From Cristatella mucedo (taxonomy: Eukaryota; Bryozoa; Phylactolaemata; Cristatellidae): 64,000 nucleotides of DNA. A program made the translations under genes and the position numbers. A model generated the notes under the pieces. It was not told the origin of the DNA and did no database searches. It saw only the letters and a program-made list of their open reading frames with translations. The stretch spans positions 1,511,001-1,575,000 of the forward strand of contig WPIO01000031.1 of the NCBI GenBank assembly GCA_009760855.2, written 5' to 3'. Every line of letters starts with the position of its first letter. Positions within the stretch are counted from its first letter, which is position 1. Below, in pieces: positions 54,685-64,000 of the stretch.

Positions 54685-55600
54685 GTTAGTAGTGCGGCCG
54701 CTTCGGTCCGCACCCGCGCCGCTAGCGCCGCCCGCCCGCCACCCGAGCCCTTTGAGTCGTCGTCCCGTTGCGGCGACCCTGAGCCGGCCGCGCCCGTCGG
54801 TGCCGCGACCCGGGCACGTGCTGCGCGCGGCAGTCGCCTGCCGCCGTCCGCAGCCGTCGCCTCGGCGCCCAGCGAGCCCGCAGCGGCGCGCGTTCCTGCG
54901 CGAGTCTGACGCTCGAAGCGCGCGTCGCGTCGAGCCGAGCGCCGTGGCGGCGTAGCGGATTTCGCTGGGCCATCGCCTCTCCAGCCGCTTGGCCGCCGCC
55001 GCCTGGCCGCTTTCGCAGATCTGCCGGTCGGTCGGTCGCTCTCGTACCGGTGCTAGCGAGGGCAGGCAAGCGACATTCCTTATGGCGGGCGGGCGTGTGG
55101 AGTGGGGGGGGGGGTCGGTCAGCAGCAGCAGCGGCAGCCGCAGCGACTTCGCTGCCGGCGGTGCCTCATCCTCTGGACCGTGCTGGATCCTGGATCGTGT
55201 TGACCGGCGTCTTCTTCCTGCTGGTCGAGGCTGCAGTGGGTGGTCTTTCATGGCTGCGGCGGGCAGCAGCGCCCGTGCGATAGCTTGCCCCTTGCTCGGC
55301 TGTGCTCGGATGAAGTCGGACCTCTTGAGCCTATGCAACCACTTCTGCCGATTGTTGATGCCAGTGGCGATCATGTTGGAGCCGAAGTTCGTGAGTCGCA
55401 ACCTGTTTCAGTGCATCATCCAGACGTGTGGCACTGCGGCACCAGTGAGCCGGGTCCAGCAGCACTTCTGTAGCATTCTGCTGCATGGAGGGTGCAGGCT
55501 AGCAGCACGAGATTTAGCAATCCCCGTGGAATGCGGTGTGGCATGCAGTGTTCTTTATTTTGTCCGGCTTAGCTCGCCTTCGATGGCTTAGTGATAAGAT

Positions 55601-55889
55601 GGAAGAGACGTTTCATCACACCTTACAGAGCAAGTCGTCATACTATGTAGACCGGTGCTAGCATGCTGCTGACGGCTGATAATGGTGGGTCTGCAGCTGA
55701 TTGTGGTGGCCTGCACCTGTCTGCCGCTGGCAACCGCAGTGGTGGGCTCTCAGGGGTGATGCCTAGCGATAGGCAGGTTCTGTGATCACCACGTGTCCGA
55801 CCGTTTGACTGGGCTTCAGTGCAGAGCAGAGCAGGGGCTCATTCAGCCAGCCATCCTTGCTCTGCCCTATGCAAGCAGATACAGCATAG
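55601..55889. other. KIBRA intron 1, unassigned
   Basis: Composition returns to average; nothing recognised. Confidence 0.35.
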
Positions 55890-58070
55890 CCCTGATCGTG
55901 TAATGTAATGCGATATAATTTATCTCCCTCTGTAAGTCCACAAACCCACAAAGACTATGTGAATGTTATGCAGGAGTTTTTTTATTGCCCACTCACTATG
56001 CATTCGGTGCAGACTTCATTTCACACGACAACAAGAAAGTGAGCAGTGTAGCTGAGTCAGGAGAGCATTGAATCAGTGAATAGCATGGAAGTGGCAGCTC
56101 AGGACCGCTGGAAATGATGTGCCATAGTCAGCAGCAGGAGCATAGATGTCGCTTCAGAAAAATTGTGGAAGTGAGTTCCACAGAATAGAACACGCAGAGC
56201 AAAAGCTTCTGTTGCCAACGGTTTTTAAGCAGAGGAAGGGAACAGCTAATTTATTGTCCATACAGAACCTGAGGGCACGAGATGGCTGAAACTGGTGCAA
56301 CGGTTCAGCTAGGTATGGAGGAGCCAAGCCTTGGAGGGCCTTGTGGGTCAGCATAAGAACTTGGCTCTGTATCCGTCTATCAACCAGCAGCCACCCAAGC
56401 TCTTTTCAGCAATTGAGACACCTCTGGGATTTGTAAACCAACCTTGCAGCCATATTCATCACCTGCCGAAGTGGCCTGGTGGCTTTTTTCGGTAGTTCAG
56501 CCAAAATGGAATTGCAATAATCAAGCCGAGACAGAACCAAGGAGCTAGTTAAATTTTTGCAAGCCACCGTGGAAGACAGTTCCCAATCTTAGATACGGAT
56601 CAAACGCGATGGCTAGCTGTGGGAGCAGTCTTCTTAATGAAGCTTTCAAAATTTAGGCAGCTGGCAAAGACGACACATCAATTCCGATCACACAGTGATG
56701 ATCGGGGATGGTCGCACAACAGCATGACTCACCAAAAGAGCAAAGTCTTGTAGTCCTGCCACATGTTTGGGTGTCCTATGAGTAGCAGTTCCGTTTTATT
56801 ATCGTTTAGTTGAAGAAATTTTCCGATGTGTAGGATCGATTGTCTGCAAGTCAAGCGTTCAGCTTATCAGTCGATGCAGCAGATTTCGATGGTTTGAATG
56901 GCAAATACAGGCAGAGTATCGTCAGTGTAAAAGTGATAGCCTATTCCGTGGTCCCGTATCACTTTCCCCAGAGGTCGAGTACAAATGGAGAATAGCAAAC
57001 GAGCTAGAACAGACCCTTGTGGGAGTCCACAGGTGACTGATCTGGTGGATGAGACCTGACCCAACACGACATGGATGAAACACAACCAGACAAGTACGAT
57101 TTGAACCGCACCAGTGCCTGTCTGCCAGACTGATCTTGGTTCTCAATCGTTCAAGAAAGATATCGTGATTAATAGTCTCAAAGGTGGCTGATAGATATAG
57201 CAGCACTAGGGCAGTGACATTCCCGTCATCATTACTACATAGGATGTCATTAATTACACAGGAGATTATTTTCAGTGGAGTGCTGCCGCTTGAACTTTTA
57301 CAAACATTTTCTGAAAATTCATCCTTTTCAATGCTACCAGCTGTTTAACGACAGTTTTTTTTCAAGAATCTTTGACAAAAAAGAGGGAAACTGGGCGAAA
57401 GTTTGCAAGGACCTCTGAAACTAATGCATAATTTTGAAGTATCGGTCTAGCGATGGCCAATTTGAAGGACTTGGGTACAACCCCTTTTCCAGAGTAGCAT
57501 GAAAACTCAGTTATGGCTGGACTAAGTTTGTCTGCCAGTGCCGACCAGAGATGGGATGGTATAGGGTTTTCAGGAGACAGCTCTTTTTACTAGGCTTTGT
57601 TAAGGCAGCCACATCGCTTGCAGAAGCCTGGGGATTTTTTAAGGAAGGTCACACAGGTTGGGATTCAACAATTGCTTTAGTTGGAGGGGGCTGTACGGAG
57701 GCACGAATTAAGCACAATTTTTTCCAATGAAGGCTGAAAACCTGCCGGCTGAGACGTATGTATCTTCGGAGTGAGACCTCTCGGAATTCGCCAGCAAATT
57801 GTTTACCGTTTTATAAATCTGTTTTGGGTCTGACTGGCAGGACTTCAGTTTTCGAGTGAAAAAAGCCCTGGCTTTTCTAAGCTTTCGGGTGTAGACTCGA
57901 AGTAAGTCTTTGAAGGCATTTTCAAGGTGACTGGAGTGGTCATAACCTTCAGTAATCAGTTGTATGTGGAACTTCAACTCAAGAGGCCACAAAAAGACTA
58001 CTTTCATTGCTTTAATAGCAACCTCGATGAGAGGGCCGTCGTGTCTAGGCAGTGTTTGTCGTATAATCAA
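55890..58070 (-). mobile_element. LINE B, longest copy, in KIBRA intron 1
   Basis: From 3' to 5': reverse tail (GTAATGTAATGCG, ATCTCCCTCTGTAAG), C-terminus (HKALQGLAPPYLAEPLHQF, 56354-56154), RT core near 57085-56870 (GLPQGSVLARLLFS and HFYTDDT with the aspartate pair), motif A near 57206 (ATFETINHDIFLERL) and the linker frame 58070-57708. Frameshifts and stops separate these, so it is dead. It is 5'-truncated before any endonuclease. Confidence 0.88.
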
Positions 58071-58099
58071 ATATCTGTAGTACTACCCTGGTTTGACCT

Positions 58100-58215
58100 G
58101 GGGGAGGTTACCACTAACTATTCGATTATACTTCCTTTGCAGCAAATTAAAGTGTCTAGAAGGAGATTGAGTTCTCTGAGGATGCTATACAAGTGTATTT
58201 TTGTTGTCATTAAGT
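58100..58215 (+). mobile_element. LINE A 3' end
   Basis: GTTACCACTAACTATTCGAT, CAGCAAATTAAAGTGTCTAG, GAGATTGAGTTCTCTGAGG and a degenerate tail. Confidence 0.75.
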
Positions 58216-58484
58216 TGGCTAGATCCAGAATTCTTAAAGTCGCGTCCAAGCCAGCGTTTAACAAGGTACATATTTTGAAGTTGTTTGTTAATTGAAAGGA
58301 ATCTCCACGACTATATATATACGTGGACAGAATGGGAGCATGCTCGTTTGAAGGGCACTCCTAGGTGTCATGTTTACTGCATCAGTGAGGTTATCGAGGC
58401 TGTCGGTCAAGTCTGGGTGCATCATGGAGGCTGTGCATGTCATCTCGCGAAGCACAACATGAGATAATCGCAACTAGGGAACGA

Positions 58485-59100
58485 AATCTCTTACTAGGCA
58501 CTTTCCATATGCTGGCGAGGAAGCGTGTCGATTGATTAGAGGTAGCACACAGAATTTCAGTATTCTTAAGCACACATAAAGGACAGTTTACACGGGTAGA
58601 ACAAATGCTGTGATGAACAGGTATATTTTTTTGCATTCTTTAAATGTCATCAATTCTGTCAAATGTCTAGCTGTCATAAAAAGTAATATAATAAAAAAAT
58701 GAATGACATAAAAAGATCCCTAGGGTACACCTGCCTTTAAATGCTCACAGGATAATAACCATTGGCCATTGACATATAGGTTATTAAATTTCCCACTGAA
58801 ATATCCCATTGCAATGCAATGCCAGTGAAGCCCAGTTGCAATAGTAGGTGCTCAAGAGGGATGATGGTGATCAGTCAGTGCTGCTATGCAATGCTGCTGC
58901 AACGATCCAGTACAACTAGCAAGTAGGCTCCACCAAAGTTAAAACTCCAGGCTTCACCATAATTAAGCAGTAGTGCTGCTGACTCTTTGGAGTTGTTTTC
59001 TCTAAATCCTAATGAAAACTTACTTGTTAGATACATATTTTAATGTGAGAGTTTTGCTGGTCTGCCACTATTCGTTGGGGTTTCTTTTAAAGGAATGGCA
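58485..59100 (-). mobile_element. Old LINE A copy
   Basis: AACGAAATCTCTTACTAGGC, then 3' UTR remnants to 58680. The RT region follows (ATGCCAGTGAAGCCCAG, CTCTTTGGAGT, GTCTGCCACTATTCG), colinear with the main copy but missing the thumb. Confidence 0.6.
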
Positions 59101-59339
59101 TTTTTGTTCTAAAGCAAACATGGTGCAATCTATCACCCAATCTAGAACACTTTTTCGTAGTGCTCTTTTTTGCGCATAGAGCTCTTTCACCCGATGCATG
59201 CATGTACTCTTTGCGAGGTGTGTTAGGGCTGCCAACATGCGCTCATTCCAGCTCAATTATAAATCTTTTTTTCGATTGTGCTTTAACGAATGTGCATGGT
59301 TAGCCGTGAAATTGGTAGCATCCTTTGGGGCTGCACTGC

Positions 59340-59531
59340 ATGCCCTCTCTTTTTAACCTCTCTCTCCTTCGATCTCTCTCACACCTCTCTCTTCTCGATC
59401 TCTTCCCTCTTCCTCCTTTCTCATGCTGGCAGAACTTTCTTTCTCCCGTTTGTTCTCGGCCTCTCATGTTTTAGCTTCTCTCAGCTCTTTCCCTCAGCTC
59501 TTTGTCTCTCAGCTCTCTTAATTTCAGCTCC

Positions 59532-59564
<33 letters not shown>

Positions 59565-59805
59565 ATACCTTTGTCTCCGTCTCGGTGTCTCTCTGTCTCC
59601 CGTCTCTCTCTTCTCTCTCTCTCCTCTCTCTCTCCTCTCTCTCTCTCTCTCCCTCTCTTTCTGACCTCTCATTCATTTTGTGGTATTTCTACCTGATTCT
59701 CTTTACTTCACCTTTCTCGTGGTCTCTTTCATTCACTTTCCATGACTATCATTCGTGCTTTCTGACTGTCCCTGACTTTATCTGACACAGCATGCAAGCG
59801 TGCGT

Positions 59806-59846
<41 letters not shown>

Positions 59847-59910
59847 CTCTCTCTCTCTCTCTCCCTCTCTCTCTCCCTCTCTCTCTCCCTCTCTCTCTCT
59901 CTCCTCTCTC
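59340..59910. repeat. Long pyrimidine-rich block with (CT)n and (CA)n
   Basis: Nearly 600 bases dominated by CTCTCT on the plus strand, with an 18-unit CA run at about 59806-59841. Frames across it are artefacts. Confidence 0.9.
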
Positions 59911-61623
59911 TCTCGTCCCCGGTTCTCTTTTTCTGTCCTGTTGCAGCTCAGCTCAGCTCTCACTCTCTTAACTTTCTCTCACATACACACTCGGTTGCCT
60001 GCCCGTGAGATGGGTCCTTTTTGATGATTTATTTGTTCTATAGCTTCGATGGTCGTTTTTGTCTACAGCAGGTGATTAGAAAACTTGTTGCTGCCTTCCA
60101 CTCACTTCATATTCCTTCTTTTTCGAAGCCTATTCTTTTACTGTGACCATGTAACTGTAGGTAGAGCAGTAGCTGATTAGTGTAGCTGGGCTTGTTAGTA
60201 TCTTATTTAGGACTCTGCTGGGTGATTGCTGGGCTCTCAAGATCAACCTGGGTATAGGAAGGATAGCTATCTTGCATTGCCGTAATTACGTTGTCTCCTG
60301 TTCATCTACCAGCCTGTCAATGCATACCTCGGTAGCACCCGACGTAGACAATGTGACAGCCAAGTAGGCTGTTACAAGCACATGCATAGCCGGACAAGAC
60401 CTTGACCTTTATAGAGGCAACCAATCATGGGAAGTTTTAAGGGCCTAGCTGGTGGCCTAATCACTCCCCATCAAGTCGATTCAGAGAAGGATTAGGGCCT
60501 ACCGACTACCCCACGACGTGGTTAAAAGGGCCGGCAGTTTCTACTCGAATCGTTGTACTAGGGACCTGCATGCTTGTCATTTAGCTACTCATTGCTTTCG
60601 GTGTCCCCCATGGATGGCCTCCCCTAGCATTGCGGCATGTACACATAGATGGATGCCATCACCCGGCTACCCTTGCCGAGGGCTCGAAAAACTGCACATT
60701 AATGCAAGACAAATGTGTCCTTGGCTTTAGTGTGCACTCTTTACGATGCCATTCCATTCCTGCTGCTCAGACCTCGGGGGGGGGGGGGAGGAGGAGGAGG
60801 AGGAGGCAGGGGGCCTCGTGGAGAGGAAGCAGGAGGCCATGGGCTTGCCATAGATGCTCATCACACAGGCTCACTATGGATAAAGCCACAGAGGGAGGCA
60901 CGCGATTGACATCCACTGATCTCACAGAAGAGGGCATGCTAGGTGGCTAGCAGCTTCGAGTCGGTGAGAGGAAGGTGCGGGCAGAAGTCGGATCTGTGCT
61001 ATACTTACACAGCCTTTGATTAAGGGTGGGTGGATGGATGGATGTCAGCCTCACTTGCGGCTGCCAGGGAGGCAGCCGTTCAGTGCTCTCTGGAACTTTA
61101 CGTAAAGGAGAAAGCGCGAGGCCGATGGGCAGCCTTTGGTGTCCGACTGGTTTTAGCTGCTGGCTGATCATGACCAGGAAAGAAAGCTTTCTGTTCAACT
61201 CTTCGATGCCTAATTACGGAGTGCCTGCGTTGTTCTTGCGTGCACTGGCCATTGCTGCATGGACCTAACGAAGGTAGAGTTGCATTTAGGCCGCAGCCGA
61301 TCGCTTGCTGACACGAACCGTTTGGAAGAGGGATTTGGAAGCAGGTGCCCCTGCAGGTCATCGCCAAACGATGCAGCACCAACGCCTTGCTCAGCTTAGC
61401 TGCTGCTACGCTAAGGTTTTCGACAGGTGGCGAGGGCTAGCCGCCGGCACTGAGTGACTTGCGTATGCCTGCGACAATTTTTGCAGTACTGCCCTGGAAT
61501 GCAAGCTGTGCTACGGCTGCTAGCAGCTGCTGGTGGGAAATATCTCGGCGACAAGAATTGGGTGCTGGCCTCCAGGTGTTTGTCTGCCTGTGTGCTTGTG
61601 TGTGTGTGTGTGTATGTGCATTT

Positions 61624-61626
<3 letters not shown>
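59911..61626. other. KIBRA intron 1, unassigned
   Basis: A G tract followed by GGA repeats at 60777-60807, and (GT)n at about 61599-61613. No exon recognised. Confidence 0.35.
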
Positions 61627-61658
<32 letters not shown>

Positions 61659-61697
61659 GCACGATAAAGCGCCCTCAGAGAACTCAATCTCTTTCTT
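61627..61697 (-). mobile_element. Solo LINE A stem-loop
   Basis: (TAA)n about 27 bases long, then TGCACGATAAAGCGCCCTCA and GAGAACTCAATCTCTTTC, after which homology ends. Only about 42 bases of the element are present; the stem is cut in half at its 5' side. Confidence 0.85.
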
Positions 61698-64000
61698 TTT
61701 TTGCACACTTGCACGTGCCTGCATCGTTAAGTGCACCGGTGTATAGCTCTTGGTGGGCATGGCCACCAGGGCTGCAGCCACTACCATCGTGCTAGGCGTT
61801 AGCTGGCCGACACTAGTGGCCGACATTTTTGAAGTACTTGGGGCATGCTACTGCTGTCTGGCACTGCCAGGATGTGGCTTGGCTGCCATTTTCCATGCCG
61901 AATGAATCCCTGCGCCAAACCGAGCCGTTAGGCTCTGCAAGCTCACGTGTGCACGTGCCCAGTCAAGCAAAACCATTGCGGTCACGTCCGTGTAAGTGTC
62001 CCGAGCTGCCTAAATGGGCTCTGTGAATGGCATGGCTGCAGCTGGTTGCTTAGCTGCTTCGCCGTGTCCGAGTGCTCTCTCTCTCTCTCTCACTCTCTCT
62101 CTCTCTCTCCTATTGTCAAGCCCTGTAAAGCCGAGAGGAAAGCACGCGAGTCCGGTGGCGTGCTGCCACCGCTGCTGTCCTGTGTAAGGGTCTCGTGGTG
62201 CTATGGTGCAGCCAAGCAAGGCGAAAGCCTCAGCTGGTTGACCAGTGGCCATGAGAGGTCGCCTCTTGTTGAAGCTGTCGAAGCTAGAGCTAGCGACACA
62301 TGCTAGTTGCTGCTCAAGCAGCTCAAGCCGGGCAAAGTATGCAGCAGAAGCCTGCTAAGATCTCATTGTTTATTTGCTTTATCCTGACTTGGTTGTACAC
62401 ACAGCTGGTACGGCTTTCTGCAAGGGGATGGGGTCCTTGGCTCTGCGCCCCACCCCCTCGGTGGTGGGTGTCCAGTCTCGTTAGCAGGCAGCCAGCACGG
62501 GCAGCAGTGAACCGGCTCGATGCGGTCCTTTGCCGTCCGTCCTGTGTTTGGGCCGCCCGCTCAGAGCAAGATGCAAGCGACTTTTCTTTTGCCGCTTCTC
62601 GTAAAGAAGGTCGCCAGGTTCGTGGCAGTGTCTGTCGGAGCAAGGAATTAGCTAGTTCTCAAAGGCCACTTTTAGTGGCTCGAGTGATTGCTGGCCTCCT
62701 TCGTAGATCTGCTGCATGCGCCTGGCGAGGCACTGCTACTTCTACTAGTTCCAAGCCATCATTGGAAATAGCCACGGCCCCTCTGCCGAGCACGTGCCCA
62801 GCTGGCGTCAGTGAAGACTTTTGTGCGCTGCTGGCTGGCTGGCGGTTTCTGGGAAGATCCAAGTTGATCGCCGACGCACTGGCACTCAGCCGGTAGCGAG
62901 ATCTCCTTCGAGGGTTCACCGGGCCGAGCACTACCTTCTCCCGCGTTTTTGCACGTGAAAGTGCCTGAGTGCGAGCCATCGGTCGACAGAGCTGGCTGGT
63001 ACTCGACGTAGCCGTTTCTTTTCTCCTCAGCGAGTCTGCTGATCTAGCCGGGACGCTGCAGCGTCGATGCACTCGAGCGAGCGACTGCATGCTCTCGACA
63101 CGGCAGCACACTGGCTCGTGCCCTTGGAAGCAAGTCTGGGTCAGTTACCTGCCAATGCCCTCATTGGTTACTAGGGCCAGGCTGAGGTTTGCCATGCAGC
63201 GATGGTGTGCAGCGCATGTGGCCGGCGTGGAGTCAACTGTTTGTCTGCTCCATCCTAGCAGTCGTGCCGGCGCGCAGTCTCCCCCCCCCGGCAGTGGCAC
63301 TGGCAGCGCAGCCTCTTCCTTCCCTAAGCGCTGCGTCACTCTTGGCCTCAGCAGTCACCTGATTTTCTGGTGGGGAGGAGGGGAGGGGAGAGCTGCTGAC
63401 CCGGAGCACCTGCTTCTTTCTCGCCTCTCAAGAGGTGTCAGCAGCGACACCGAGCGAATGCTCGTTGTCAGCATCCGGTAGGCAGCCCAGGTATTGCAAT
63501 GGTGCATGTGATAGCTGCTATGCCTTTGCCTTCCCTCACGAGGGAGGGGGCATGCCTGCAAGGCGCTGCCGGCTGCAGTGCGGTTCTCAGCCTGTGCACT
63601 GATGTCGGTGCTGCTGCCTCTTGTGCGGTAGCCTTGCTATTGCTGAGCGCTCTCAGCAATAGCAATAGCGATCTCTTGCACTCAGACTCTAGGCCTCGAT
63701 CGCTCTGCCGAGTGTTCAGTCAATAATTAAACATGCCCTGGCCGGCCTGTCCTTCCTGTCCAGTGCACTGCAGCCTTGACATTTTCCATTGTCACCTGAA
63801 CGCCACAAGCCGGCACCTCCAGGTTGCCCTGAGTGAAGAGAGGGTGACTCACGAAGAGCACTTGCCTGCTGCAGCCCGGAGCCAGGAACGTTAAGTTTCT
63901 TGAAAGCAGCCGGGCCAGCCTCCTTCATCTCCTCCCTCCGACCGAGCACGACTGGTCAGATCGGCTTGCAGTGTCAGAGCTTAACCGCAGCATGTCTCTG
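61698..64000. other. KIBRA intron 1, GC-rich part
   Basis: Moderately GC-rich with many overlapping frames on both strands (for example 62300-62896 and 62969-63481) that carry no recognised motif. A (CT)n run lies at 62076-62109. Confidence 0.35.

Noticed and set aside
54685-54955. Frame continuing past the KIBRA WW domain
   Set aside because: The GTTAGT donor falls exactly where the family's conserved DPRDR ends; the read-through is proline/arginine-rich intron.
54634-55401. A 255-codon minus-strand frame
   Set aside because: It lies antisense to the KIBRA exon and consists of GC-driven low-complexity residues.
59481-60024. Serine/leucine-rich and arginine/glutamate-rich frames on opposite strands
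   Set aside because: They are translations of a (CT)n/(GA)n block.

Overview
The window is nuclear DNA of an animal, probably an invertebrate; I cannot name the species. It has short coding exons with GT-AG introns, animal housekeeping and signalling genes, and dense, mutually nested LINE and SINE debris. Nothing bacterial or viral is recognisable. Almost all long open frames are retroelement remnants or by-products of GC-rich sequence.

Host genes. (1) 2196-2801, minus strand: two exons forming the C-terminal two thirds of a PDZ domain, closest in wording to whirlin/PDZD7; the rest of that gene was not found. (2) 16369-20415, plus: a complete six-exon ribosomal protein eS1 (RPS3A) gene with a TOP-like pyrimidine start. 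(3) 29238-38729, plus: a complete five-exon deoxycytidylate deaminase (DCTD) gene, 188 residues, whose introns are largely LINE and SINE sequence. (4) 54557-54684, plus: the first coding exon of a KIBRA/WWC Hippo-pathway scaffold, holding WW domain 1, at the end of a long CpG-rich tract (about 47.6-55.6 kb); its first intron runs past the right edge.

Mobile DNA. LINE A is a CR1/L2/jockey-like non-LTR family with APE endonuclease and reverse transcriptase, a 3' stem-loop and an (ATT)n tail; about 23 pieces are present. LINE B is a second non-LTR family with a tail of repeated ACATT; about 11 pieces. SINE1 is a tRNA-headed SINE whose 3' end copies the LINE A stem-loop. SINE2 is another tRNA-headed SINE with a perfect palindrome beside its B box. 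DNA transposon remnants are Tc1-like (26.6 kb, 43 kb), pogo/Tigger-like (43.5-44.2 kb) and hAT/DUF4371-like (24.5-24.9 kb). A two-copy repeat of unknown origin (R) lies at 27.5 and 29.5 kb.

Layout: 0-16 kb LINE pieces around the PDZ exons and two inverted repeats; 16-20.4 kb RPS3A; 20.5-29 kb old LINE A copies and DNA transposon debris; 29-39 kb DCTD; 39-47.6 kb SINEs, LINEs, a long foldback element and a pogo-like element; 47.6-55.6 kb CpG-rich KIBRA promoter region with hairpins and microsatellites; 55.6-64 kb KIBRA intron with LINE B, LINE A and pyrimidine-rich simple repeats. The host genes have unrelated jobs (translation, nucleotide metabolism, growth control) and no shared operation is implied. 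The strongest material for follow-up is the LINE A/SINE1 tail sharing, solo stem-loop insertions, and the interrupted palindromes.
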